A DNA stretch of 20,933 bases from an uncultured Oscillospiraceae bacterium (lineage in GTDB: Bacteria > Bacillota > Clostridia > Oscillospirales > Oscillospiraceae). The stretch covers positions 1 through 20,933 of the forward strand of contig CAKTMW010000030.1 in assembly GCA_934574095.1 (NCBI GenBank), read 5' to 3'. Position 1 is the stretch's first letter. Every line of letters starts with the position of its first letter. Shown one piece after another: positions 14,259 through 20,933 of the stretch. Made by a program: the position numbers and the translations under genes. The notes below the pieces were generated by a model that saw only the letters and a list, made by a program, of their open reading frames with translations, was not told where the DNA came from and did no database searches.

Positions 14259-14834
14259 TCATGTGATCCAATAGGGAAGCTGCGGCAATTCGCCCTCAGG
14301 CAGAGGGACGACCACATCGGTTCGTTTTGGCCCGTATAAGGCCTTATGCCATGCCATGATTTCCGGAAGCGGCGCATCGGCGTGCAGCAGCAGCGCCTGC
14401 CACGCCATACCGCAGGTGGCCATCCGATAGGCGGGTACGAAGCCATTGCGGATATAGAAGGCAATACGCCGCTGCCGCAGGGCGTTTTCGCCCGGGTCGC
14501 CATCCGGGATCGGCAGCTCTGCTTCCGTGACCAGTGTCCGTCCCTGGGCACTGAGATAGGATAGGATTCGGCTGCCTAAGCCTTCGGAACGGCGGCTGCG
14601 GGTCACGCCCAGATAATCTAACAGCACAAGGGGAACGGCGTTGCTTTTCCACAGCGCGGCATACCCCAGAAGCCGATCAGCGTCAAAAAGCCCCCACACC
14701 TCATAACGTCCGTCCGCGATCATATGCAGAATGTCGGGGAGTGGTTTGCGCTCCTGTGGGATGAAGGCCTCGGATAACTCGTCGGCATGCCAAAGGGGAA
14801 TTTCCTGTGCCGTTAATGGGCGGAATGTTATCAT
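14259..14834 (-). CDS. GNAT-family N-acetyltransferase
   Basis: A 191-residue acetyl-CoA-dependent acetyltransferase. The core runs from EVWGLFDADRLLGYAALW (beta strands, about 45-62) to the acetyl-CoA pyrophosphate loop RRSEGLGSRILSYL (81-94), which gives the R-x-x-G-x-G pattern of motif A. AFYIRNGFVPAYRM is the usual later helix-strand segment with its conserved Tyr. The substrate is not deducible. The start at 14834 is supported by AAGGAGG upstream. An alternative upstream in-frame ATG at 14924 lies inside the preceding gene and is rejected. The start overlaps the stop of the pseudouridine synthase gene by 4 bases, so the two are translationally coupled. Confidence 0.88.
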   Translation of the reverse strand: MITFRPLTAQEIPLWHADELSEAFIPQERKPLPDILHMIADGRYEVWGLFDADRLLGYAALWKSNAVPLVLLDYLGVTRSRRSEGLGSRILSYLSAQGRTLVTEAELPIPDGDPGENALRQRRIAFYIRNGFVPAYRMATCGMAWQALLLHADAPLPEIMAWHKALYGPKRTDVVVPLPEGELPQLPYWIT

Positions 14835-15721
14835 AGCTTTTCCTCCTTGATGAGAGACAGCATATCCTCCGGCAATGGTGCGGTGATGTGGAGCAGGTGA
14901 TCCGTCAACGGATGGCGCAGCCACAGCTCGTAGCTGTGGAGGGCGGGGCGGGCGATAAGGGACTTATCCTCCGCGCCGTAGAGCCAGTCGCCGGTGAGGG
15001 GACAGCCGATGGCGGCCATGTGGAGCCGCAGCTGATGGGTGCGGCCGGTGATGGGCCGCAGCCGCAGCAAAGCGCGGTCATGGGAGACGGATAGGGTTTC
15101 GTACTCCGTGCGGGAGGGCAGGCCCTCCGGGTCGACACGGCGCTTCAGCAGCGAATCCGGCTGGCGGCTGATGGGCAGGTCGATGGTTCCCTTGGTTGGC
15201 TGGGGCACGCCGTCGCAGACGCCGCGATACTCCCGGCGGAAGTCCTCCGTGTGGAGAATATCCATGCAGCGCTGGTGCATGTAGCCGTTTTTGGCCACCA
15301 CCATCACGCCTGTGACGCCTCGATCCAGCCGGTTCACGGCATGGAACGCGCTGCCGCCCAGATAATGGGCCACCGCGCCCGCCACGGTGACGGTTTCCTC
15401 CGTCAGTGCCGCCGAGTGGACGGTGATCCCGGCGGGCTTGTTGAGGATGAGAAGATCCTCATCCTCCCACAGAATGTCCAGTGGGTAGTCCACGGGGACG
15501 ATATCATTGTGGGCGGGCGGGTCGGACACGTCCACCGTCAGCACATCGCCCTCGCGGGCTGCAGCCCGGACGGTGACGGGGCTGCCGTTCAACAATATGG
15601 CGTTTTCCCGCCATTTCAGGGATTTTAGCAGGGAGGAGGACAGCCGTAGCTCCTGCCGCAGCAGCTGCTTGACGGTCAGGCCGGACAGCGCCGGGGTGAT
15701 GGGCAGCGTCAGGATACGCAT
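14831..15721 (-). CDS. RluA-family RNA pseudouridine synthase
   Basis: A 296-residue pseudouridine synthase that isomerises specific uridines in rRNA or tRNA. An S4-like RNA-binding region occupies about 14-60 (LTVKQLLRQELRLSSSLLKS, then AILLNGSPVTVRAAAREGD). The catalytic domain has VLNKPAGITVH-like residues (LLILNKPAGITVHS, 90-103) and the active-site loop HAVNRLDRGVTGVMVVAKN (127-145) with catalytic Asp133. A later PITGRTHQLRLHMAAIG segment is also diagnostic. It belongs with RluC/RluD-like enzymes; which site it modifies cannot be told from sequence. The start at 15721 is set by AGGAGG 8 bases upstream. A minus-strand TATACT near 15755-15760 may be its -10, but no good -35 is visible. Confidence 0.93.
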   Translation of the reverse strand: MRILTLPITPALSGLTVKQLLRQELRLSSSLLKSLKWRENAILLNGSPVTVRAAAREGDVLTVDVSDPPAHNDIVPVDYPLDILWEDEDLLILNKPAGITVHSAALTEETVTVAGAVAHYLGGSAFHAVNRLDRGVTGVMVVAKNGYMHQRCMDILHTEDFRREYRGVCDGVPQPTKGTIDLPISRQPDSLLKRRVDPEGLPSRTEYETLSVSHDRALLRLRPITGRTHQLRLHMAAIGCPLTGDWLYGAEDKSLIARPALHSYELWLRHPLTDHLLHITAPLPEDMLSLIKEEKL

Positions 15722-15840
15722 GGGAAAAGCCTCCTCGAAAAGTTTCTTAAAAAGAGTATAGCACAAGAGGGCAAAATATGATAGACTATATCGACACGAT
15801 CAGAACAACCTTGAAAAAACGGAGAAAGGACAACAAAATT

Positions 15841-16950
15841 ATGGCTTCTAAAGTGTATTTTGCCGATCTGCGTGCCGATTATCATGAGAATTTGCAACAG
15901 AAGCTGACGCGGCTGCTGAAAACGGCGGGGATGGGCGATATTGATTTTAACGAGAAGTTTGTGGCCATCAAGCTGCATTTCGGCGAGCCGGGGAATCTGG
16001 CCTATCTGCGGCCCAACTGGGCCAAGACCGTGGCGGACTTCGTGAAAGAGCGGGGCGGCAAGCCCTTCCTGACCGACTGCAACACGCTGTACGTGGGCGG
16101 TCGGAAGAACGCGCTGGATCACATGGACAGCGCCATGGTCAACGGCTTCAACTATATGACCACCGGCTGCCAGATCATCATTGCCGACGGCCTGAAGGGC
16201 AATGACGAGGTGGAGGTGCCTGTGGCAGGCGGCGAATATGTGAAGAACGCCAAGATCGGCCGGGCTGTCATGGACGCGGACGTGTTTATTTCCTTGACCC
16301 ACTTCAAGGGCCACGAGACGGCGGGCTTCGGCGGCTGCCTGAAGAACATCGGCATGGGCTGCGGCAGCCGCGCCGGCAAGATGGAGCAGCACAACGCCGG
16401 AAAGCCCCATGTGAACCAGAAATACTGCGTGGGCTGCGGCCAGTGCTGCAAGATCTGCGCCCACGGCGCGCCGGTCATTACTGACGGGAAGGCCGCCATC
16501 GACCACGACAAGTGCGTGGGCTGCGGCCGGTGCATCGCCATCTGCCCCAAGAACGCGGTGCAGATCAATTGGGACGAGTCCACCAGCAACCTGAACCGCA
16601 AGATCGCCGAGTACACCAAGGCGGTGGTGGATGGCCGTCCCTGCTTCCACATTTCGCTGGTCATCGACGTGTCCCCCAACTGTGACTGCCACAGCGAGAA
16701 TGACATGGCCATCGTGCCCAATGTGGGCATGTTCGCCTCCTTCGATCCGGTGGCGCTGGACATGGCCTGTATCGACGCGGTGAACGCCCAGACGCCGCTG
16801 CACGGCAGCGCGGCGGACTGCCCGGAGGATCATCAGCACGCCCACGACCACTTCCAGCGCATCCATCCCGACACGGATTGGCGCAGCTGCCTGGAGCACG
16901 GCGAGAAGATCGGCATCGGCACAAGAGAATATGAGCTGATCAAGATTTGA
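15841..16950 (+). CDS. DUF362-domain protein with two [4Fe-4S] sites
   Basis: A 369-residue iron-sulfur protein. The DUF362 domain covers about 1-180 and again about 255-340 (VAIKLHFGEPGNLAYLRP, then SLTHFKGHETAGFGGCLKN). Inserted at 196-240 are two ferredoxin-type cysteine sets: CVGCGQCCKIC (196-206) and CVGCGRCIAICP (225-236), each giving C-x2-C-x2-C-x3-C. The second set is followed by the typical proline; the first has Ala. The function of the family is not firmly known; electron transfer in anaerobic metabolism is likely. A His-rich stretch (EDHQHAHDHFQRIH) lies near the C-terminus. The ATG at 15841 is preferred, since AAAGGA is close upstream and conserved sequence begins there. The ATG at 15778 would add 21 basic residues. 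Confidence 0.9.
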   Translation: MASKVYFADLRADYHENLQQKLTRLLKTAGMGDIDFNEKFVAIKLHFGEPGNLAYLRPNWAKTVADFVKERGGKPFLTDCNTLYVGGRKNALDHMDSAMVNGFNYMTTGCQIIIADGLKGNDEVEVPVAGGEYVKNAKIGRAVMDADVFISLTHFKGHETAGFGGCLKNIGMGCGSRAGKMEQHNAGKPHVNQKYCVGCGQCCKICAHGAPVITDGKAAIDHDKCVGCGRCIAICPKNAVQINWDESTSNLNRKIAEYTKAVVDGRPCFHISLVIDVSPNCDCHSENDMAIVPNVGMFASFDPVALDMACIDAVNAQTPLHGSAADCPEDHQHAHDHFQRIHPDTDWRSCLEHGEKIGIGTREYELIKI

Positions 16951-16969
16951 AACTTTATAATTGAATTTC

Positions 16970-16998
16970 GTAGGGGAGGTGCTCTGTCCCTCTTTTTT
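16970..16998 (+). repeat. Intergenic palindromic repeat, copy 7 (degenerate, T-tract)
   Basis: This matches copy 1 across GTAGGGGAGG and GCTCTG, but its right arm has decayed to TCCCTCTTTTTT. The hairpin is weak, yet the six T make it a possible terminator for the DUF362 gene, which ends 20 bases upstream. Confidence 0.55.
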
Positions 16999-17009
16999 AT
17001 TTCCGGTAA

Positions 17010-17049
17010 ACGACGGGCGGGGTAGAACCCCGCCCCTACACCCTGTCGT
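17010..17049. repeat. Intergenic palindromic repeat, copy 8
   Basis: Inner arms GGGCGGGGT (17015-17023) and ACCCCGCCC (17027-17035) flank AGA, and are identical with copy 2 including the right-hand CCTAC. Outer arms ACGAC (17010-17014) and GTCGT (17045-17049) can pair as well. It lies between the convergent DUF362 and macro-domain genes. Confidence 0.83.
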
Positions 17050-17076
17050 CTAATTGACTGCCATTTTCGCCAGCAA

Positions 17077-17604
17077 TTACGCGTGGGGCTTCGTCTCCTG
17101 ATAGAACATATTCCAATCCACCTGATAGGCGTGGAGGGCCTCCGGCGTGTGGCAGACCATCCGCAGGGTCATGCCGGGGTGCTCCCGGTCGAAGGTCACC
17201 AGCTCCCGCAGGGCGATATGGGCCGCCTGGGGCAGGGGATAGCCGTAGACTCCCGTGGAGAGGGAGGGGAAGTCCACGCTGCGGCAGCCGTTCTCCCAGG
17301 CCAGCGCCAGACAGGAGCGGTAGCAAGAGGCCAGCAGCGCCGCCTCGCCATGCTCACCGCCCCGCCAGATGGGGCCGGAGGTGTGGATCACATATTTGCA
17401 GGGCAGGTCGAAGGCGGGGGTAAGCTTGGCCTGTCCGGTCTCGCAGCCGTTCAGCGCCCGGCAGGCCTCCAGAAGTCGCGGCCCGGCGGCACGGTGGATG
17501 GCGCCATCCACGCCGCTGCCGCCCAGAAGGGAGCAGTTGGCGGCGTTGACAATGGCATCCGCGTGGGAGAGAGTGATGCCTCCTAAAACGACAGAAACAG
17601 ACAT
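17077..17604 (-). CDS. Macro-domain protein, ADP-ribose-type hydrolase
   Basis: A 175-residue stand-alone macro domain of the YmdB/MacroD class, which binds ADP-ribose and typically removes O-acetyl groups from O-acetyl-ADP-ribose or mono-ADP-ribose from proteins. Diagnostic segments are [20 protein letters not shown] (15-34, with Asp16, Asn20 and the catalytic-loop Asn23), [27 protein letters not shown] (57-75) and [10 protein letters not shown] (114-123), which holds the distal ribose. The length fits the family. The ATG at 17604 follows GAGG by 8 bases; the earlier in-frame ATG at 17667 lacks a site. The gene is divergent from the TIM-barrel-like gene. No sirtuin or ADP-ribosyltransferase gene is nearby, so the physiological substrate remains open. 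Confidence 0.93.
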   Translation of the reverse strand: MSVSVVLGGITLSHADAIVNAANCSLLGGSGVDGAIHRAAGPRLLEACRALNGCETGQAKLTPAFDLPCKYVIHTSGPIWRGGEHGEAALLASCYRSCLALAWENGCRSVDFPSLSTGVYGYPLPQAAHIALRELVTFDREHPGMTLRMVCHTPEALHAYQVDWNMFYQETKPHA

Positions 17605-17684
17605 AAAATACACCTCATTTTTACAAAAACGTAACATAAGTGTGAACAAAAGTTGAATTTTAGGCAAAAGAGACAGGGTGTCTA

Positions 17685-17713
17685 TTTACAGAAAACGGGA
17701 ACCGTGCTACAAT
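17685..17713 (+). promoter_or_regulatory. Promoter of the TIM-barrel-like gene
   Basis: TTTACA (17685-17690) and TACAAT (17708-17713) are 17 bases apart. The predicted start of transcription near 17720 favours the ATG at 17751 over the one at 17727. Confidence 0.75.
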
Positions 17714-17750
17714 CAAAACCAGGAAGATGAACAGAGGAAGGAGCGCAAGC

Positions 17751-18422
17751 ATGGTAAGAAAATACGTGCCCGTTTATGAGGGGAACCTGCGCAAGCACAC
17801 CCTGTCGGTGCCCCGGTGCATCAGCGAGTGCAGCGGTATCCGGGTGTTCGGCCGCCGCATCAAGTCGCTGGTGTTCTCCACAGACGTGGCCATCATCAAG
17901 AACATCAACGCCGACGCGGTGATCGCCGTGTATCCCTTTACCCCGCAGCCCAGCATTACCCAGGCCATCATCGGTATCTCGGAGGTGCCGGTGTTCTGCG
18001 GCGTGGGCGGCGGACTGACCAACGGCGTCCGCAGCGCCAGCATGGCGGCCTATGTGGAGCATCAGGGCGCCTACGGCGTGGTGTGCAACAGCAAGATCGG
18101 GCTGGACACCATCCGCGCCATCAAGGAGGCAGTGGAGATACCGGTGGTGTACACGGTGATCTCGGAGAAGATGGATATCGAGCCGTATCTGGCGGCAGGG
18201 GTGGACTTCGTGAATGTGTCCGGCGCGGCACGGACGCCGGAGATCGTGGCGGCGCTGCGGGCCAAGTACCCGGAGCTGCCCATCATCGCCACCGGCGGCC
18301 CCACGGACGAGAGCATTACCGCCACCATCCGGGCGGGCGCTAACGCCATCACCTACACGCCGCCCAGCAGCGCGTCGCTGTTTGCCAAGACCATGGCGGA
18401 CAACCGCAGTGAGCTGGAATGA
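17751..18422 (+). CDS. TIM-barrel-like protein of unknown function
   Basis: A 223-residue protein whose alternating strands and helices suggest a beta/alpha barrel. The strand-loop segments are VFSTDVAIIKNI, AVIAVYPF, VFCGVGGGLTNG (82-92), AYGVVCNSKI, PVVYTVISE, VDFVNVSGAA and PIIATGGPTDES (177-188). The closing ATGG and AGANAITYTPPSS segments resemble a phosphate-binding end as in ThiG-, HisF- or KDPG-aldolase-like barrels. I do not recognise the exact family, and similar proteins are often labelled only hydrolase. No catalytic residues can be assigned with confidence. AAGGAG lies 7 bases before the ATG. The gene is monocistronic, with a good promoter and a strong terminator, and divergent from the macro-domain gene. 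Confidence 0.85.
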   Translation: MVRKYVPVYEGNLRKHTLSVPRCISECSGIRVFGRRIKSLVFSTDVAIIKNINADAVIAVYPFTPQPSITQAIIGISEVPVFCGVGGGLTNGVRSASMAAYVEHQGAYGVVCNSKIGLDTIRAIKEAVEIPVVYTVISEKMDIEPYLAAGVDFVNVSGAARTPEIVAALRAKYPELPIIATGGPTDESITATIRAGANAITYTPPSSASLFAKTMADNRSELE

Positions 18423-18439
18423 TACATATATAATAACAT

Positions 18440-18475
18440 ACCGCAGGGCTGACCGTGTGTCAACCCTGCGGTTTT
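18440..18475 (+). terminator. Terminator of the TIM-barrel-like gene
   Basis: Arms ACCGCAGGG (18440-18448) and CCCTGCGGT (18464-18472), with an inner TGAC/GTCA pairing, are followed by a T tract ending at 18475. Confidence 0.9.
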
Positions 18476-18481
18476 GATGAT

Positions 18482-18508
18482 CCGTAGGGGCGACCCTTGC
18501 GGTCGCCC
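18482..18508. repeat. Intergenic palindromic repeat, copy 9
   Basis: The family end CCGTAG is followed by arms GGGCGACC (18488-18495) and GGTCGCCC (18501-18508) around a CTTGC loop. Confidence 0.83.
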
Positions 18509-18534
18509 GTGCGGTTTATGTGCTGATGTGACGT

Positions 18535-18560
18535 GGGCGGCCGCAAGGGCCGCCCTTACA
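18535..18560. repeat. Intergenic palindromic repeat, copy 10 (inverted)
   Basis: Arms GGGCGGCC (18535-18542) and GGCCGCCC (18548-18555) flank GCAAG, the complement of copy 9's loop, followed by TTACA. Read on the minus strand it is a copy 9 type element whose stem differs by a compensated base pair. Confidence 0.83.
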
Positions 18561-18577
18561 AAAGTGCATCGCGTCGA

Positions 18578-19933
18578 TTACATCTCCAAATACGCCTTGC
18601 ACTTGGCGTTGGCGGCTTCGGCTACGCGGCCTTCATCCACGGTAGCCAGATGGCCTTCCCGAACAGTGACGCAGCCATGCACCACCGTGTAATCCACCGC
18701 TCCGCGAACACCTACTGTGCCCAGCACGGACTTGGCATCGAAGCAGGAGCCTACCAGCTCCAGACGGCGGTTGTCGATCAGGAACAGGTCGGCGCACTTG
18801 CCCACCGCCAGCTGGCCGATATCGTCACGGCCCAGCAGACGGGCGCTGCCCCGTGTAGCCATCTTCAGAATGTCGTAGCCGGTGGGAGCGGCCTTGCTGG
18901 AATTCAGACGGTGCAGCAGGAAGGCCACACGCAGCTCCTCCATGAGACTGGAGCCGTCGTTGCTGGCGCTGCCGTCCACGGCAAGGCCTACGGGAACGCC
19001 CAGCTCCAGCATTTCCGGAATGCGGGCGATGCCGCTGGACAGCTTCATGTTGCTGATGGGGCAGTGGGCCACGCCGGTGCCGGTGTCCGCCAGCAGGCGC
19101 AGCTCCTCGTCATTGAAGTGGATGCCGTGGGCAAACCACACGTCGTCGCCGATCCAGCCCAGACGCTGCATATATTCCAAGGGGCGGACGCCCTCACGCT
19201 CCAGCATGAAGTTTTCCTCGTCCCTGGTCTCGCACAGGTGGGTGTGAAGCCGGACGTGGTACTGCCGGGCCAGAAGGGCGCTTTGCCGCAGCAGCTCCGC
19301 CGACACGGAGAAGGGGGAGCAGGGCGCCAGCGCCACGCGGTGCATAGAGCCGTAGGCGGGATCGTGGTACTTCTCGATGCAGCGGATGGAGTCCGCCATG
19401 ATCTCGTCCACCGTCTGTACCACGCTGTCCGGCGGCAGGCCGCCGTCCTTGACGCTCAAGTCCATGCTGCCGCGGCTGAGATACATGCGGATGCCCAGCT
19501 CCTGGGCCGCCGCCAGCTGTGCGCCCAGCAGGTCGCCGCTGTCGGCGGGGAACACGTAGTGGTGGTCGAAGCAGGTGGTGCAGCCGTGCTTCATCAGCTC
19601 ACCCATGCCGGTGAGACTGGACAGGCGGATCACGTCCTCATCCAGATTCTTCCAGATTTCGTACAGGGTCTTCAGCCAGTCGAACAGCTCCATGTTCTGC
19701 ACTTGGGGCAGGTTGCGGGAAAAGACCTGGTACAGGTGGTGGTGGGTGTTGATCAGGCCGGGATAGCACAGCATGTGGCTGGCGTCGATGGTCTCGTCGG
19801 CGGTGACGGCCAGATCCGCGCCGATGGCCTGGATGAAGCCGTCCTCACAGTAGAGGTCTACGTTGGTCAGCAGGTGGTCATCGTCGTCGCAGGTGACCAG
19901 CTGGGCAATATTCTTCAGCAGCAGGGTAGACAT
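18578..19933 (-). CDS. Amidohydrolase, 8-oxoguanine deaminase-like
   Basis: A 451-residue metal-dependent amidohydrolase of the ATZ/TRZ (AtzB-like) group. Metal ligands appear at NTHHHLYQ (62-69), HTHLCE (230-235), AHGIHF (268-273) and VDGSASNDGS (319-328, Asp320). The SMDLSVKDGGLPPDS segment (156-170) and NTHHHLYQ are features I associate with 8-oxoguanine deaminases, which convert 8-oxoguanine to urate. Guanine- or other purine-ring deaminases of this group remain possible. The length fits the group. AGGAGG is 7 bases before the ATG. The gene follows a nucleoside-type ABC permease gene on the same strand, across a terminator-like hairpin. This supports uptake of purines or nucleosides followed by deamination. 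Confidence 0.85.
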   Translation of the reverse strand: MSTLLLKNIAQLVTCDDDDHLLTNVDLYCEDGFIQAIGADLAVTADETIDASHMLCYPGLINTHHHLYQVFSRNLPQVQNMELFDWLKTLYEIWKNLDEDVIRLSSLTGMGELMKHGCTTCFDHHYVFPADSGDLLGAQLAAAQELGIRMYLSRGSMDLSVKDGGLPPDSVVQTVDEIMADSIRCIEKYHDPAYGSMHRVALAPCSPFSVSAELLRQSALLARQYHVRLHTHLCETRDEENFMLEREGVRPLEYMQRLGWIGDDVWFAHGIHFNDEELRLLADTGTGVAHCPISNMKLSSGIARIPEMLELGVPVGLAVDGSASNDGSSLMEELRVAFLLHRLNSSKAAPTGYDILKMATRGSARLLGRDDIGQLAVGKCADLFLIDNRRLELVGSCFDAKSVLGTVGVRGAVDYTVVHGCVTVREGHLATVDEGRVAEAANAKCKAYLEM

Positions 19934-19964
19934 AGCAAGTCCTCCTTTTTGAAAATAGGTAGGA

Positions 19965-19999
19965 AAAAAGAGCAGGCCGCAAAGCGGCCTACTCTTTTT
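19965..19999 (-). terminator. Terminator-like hairpin between permease and deaminase genes
   Basis: Arms AAAAAGAG-c-AGGCCGC (19965-19980) and GCGGCCT-a-CTCTTTTT (19984-19999) pair with one internal mismatch. Flanking A5/T5 runs allow termination in either direction. No separate promoter for the deaminase gene is obvious in the 32 bases beyond it, so read-through from the permease gene is plausible. Confidence 0.82.
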
Positions 20000-20009
20000 C
20001 GTATCAGGG

Positions 20010-20933
20010 TCAGCGTTCCTCGCGGAAGTAGGAGAGACCGAGGGACGCAGGGGGCTGATCCTCCCGCTTCTTACGCAGGGACACGATGATCAGCACCAGC
20101 AGGGTGATGACGTAGGGCAGCATCTTGTACAGCTCCTTGACAGCCATCTGACCGCCGGGGGTGGGCAGATAGATGTTGATGATGTACAGGCCGCCGAACA
20201 GGATGGAGGCCAGAATGCTGACATTGGGACGCCAGATGGTGAAGATGACCAGCGCGATAGCCAGCCAGCCGCGGTCACCGAAGGCGTTGTTGGACCACAC
20301 ACCGTTGGCGTAGTCCATGACGTAGTACAGGCCGCCCAGCCCTGCGATCATGGAGCCGATGCAGGTAGCCAGATACTTGTACTTGGTGACGTTGATACCG
20401 GCGGCGTCGGCAGTGGAGGCACTCTCGCCCACGGCGCGCAGGTGCAGGCCGGGACGGGTGTGGTTCAGGAAGTAGGACGCGCCCAACGCGATGATGATGG
20501 CCACATAGGCCAGGAAACCGTAGGACAGGAACAGCTGGCCGAACCAGCCGGTGCTGCCGGCGCCGGGCAGAGTGGTCTTGAAGAACAGACTGGTGTTGGA
20601 CAGGGCAATGGAGGGGACTTCACTGTTGGTCAGCTTGATGAGGGAGCCGCCGAAGAAGTTGCCCACGCCCACGCCGAAGGTGGTCATGGCCAGACCGGTC
20701 ACGTTCTGGTTGGCACGCAGCGTAACGGTCAGGAAGCAGTACAGCAGGCCCATCAGCAGAGAGCCCAGCAGAGAGCAGAGAATGGGGATCATGATGGCAA
20801 GGAAGCCGTTCATTTCGGCGGCGGGGACGGACTGCTCATAGAAGAACGAGCCGATGACGCCGCTGATGCCGCCCACATACATGATGCCGGGGATACCAAG
20901 GTTCAGGTTGCCGGATTTCTCCGTCAGGATCTC
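20010..20933 (-). CDS. BMP-type nucleoside ABC transporter permease, 3' part (cut by window edge)
   Basis: This is the last 307 residues of an integral membrane permease of the BPD_transp_2 family, as in YufQ/NupQ-type uptake systems for purine nucleosides. The conserved entry EILTEKSGNLNLGIPGIMY matches the motif near the N-terminus of this subunit, so only a short N-terminal piece is outside the window. About eight hydrophobic segments follow, for example FLAIMIPILCSLLGSLLMGL, AYVAIIIALGASYFL, YLATCIGSMIAGLGGLYYVM and LPYVITLLVLIIVSLRKK. The sequence HLRAVGESASTADAAGINV is the cytoplasmic loop typical of the family. The partner permease, ATPase and lipoprotein genes should lie upstream beyond the window. 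The downstream purine-type deaminase supports a purine substrate. Confidence 0.9.
   Translation of the reverse strand, partial: EILTEKSGNLNLGIPGIMYVGGISGVIGSFFYEQSVPAAEMNGFLAIMIPILCSLLGSLLMGLLYCFLTVTLRANQNVTGLAMTTFGVGVGNFFGGSLIKLTNSEVPSIALSNTSLFFKTTLPGAGSTGWFGQLFLSYGFLAYVAIIIALGASYFLNHTRPGLHLRAVGESASTADAAGINVTKYKYLATCIGSMIAGLGGLYYVMDYANGVWSNNAFGDRGWLAIALVIFTIWRPNVSILASILFGGLYIINIYLPTPGGQMAVKELYKMLPYVITLLVLIIVSLRKKREDQPPASLGLSYFREER

Noticed and set aside
18533..20089. Long plus-strand open frame opposite the amidohydrolase gene
   Set aside because: It mirrors the conserved amidohydrolase gene, shows no domain and has no ribosome binding site.

Overview
The window looks like a chromosomal segment of a GC-rich, anaerobic Bacillota, most likely a gut Clostridium of the Oscillospiraceae type (Oscillibacter/Flavonifractor-like). 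This is inferred from strong GGAGG ribosome binding sites, TTGACA/TATAAT promoters, a T-box leader on pheST, a glutamate dehydrogenase resembling the clostridial hexameric enzyme, and many palindromic repeats between GC-rich genes. No phage, IS transposase, CRISPR array, rRNA or tRNA was found.

Layout. 1-3874: the 5' part of gdhA (minus strand), then a divergent phosphoribosyltransferase gene, a terminator, a cluster of palindromic repeats, and adenine deaminase (ade). 3982-4448: a small DUF559/Vsr-like nuclease gene enclosed by two inverted copies of another repeat. 4479-6493: a LysR regulator divergent from two small overlapping membrane-protein genes of unknown function. 6522-7946: repeats, then rimM-trmD with a strong terminator. 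7947-8431: about 480 bp without a credible gene but packed with inverted repeats, including a symmetric 190-bp element. 8432-12441: pheT and pheS (minus strand) behind a Phe-type T-box riboswitch. 12549-14255: an AbrB-type regulator in a translationally coupled operon with an ABC ATPase and a permease. 14259-15721: a GNAT acetyltransferase coupled to an RluA-type pseudouridine synthase (minus strand). 15841-16950: a DUF362 ferredoxin-like protein. 17077-18422: a macro-domain protein divergent from an unassigned TIM-barrel-like protein. 18578-20933: an 8-oxoguanine-deaminase-like amidohydrolase behind the 3' part of a nucleoside-type ABC permease gene (minus strand).

How the genes work together. 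A purine salvage theme recurs. The phosphoribosyltransferase and adenine deaminase lie at one end; the purine-type amidohydrolase and BMP-linked permease lie at the other. Translation and RNA modification form a second theme (rimM, trmD, rluA-like, pheST). Most other genes are single units with their own promoters and terminators.

The most unusual content is intergenic. One family of about ten hairpins shares TCCGTAGGGG...CCCCTACGGA ends, while stem interiors differ from copy to copy yet stay self-complementary. A second repeat family supplies the ribosome binding site and the last residues of the nuclease gene it encloses. The third is the 190-bp element after trmD.
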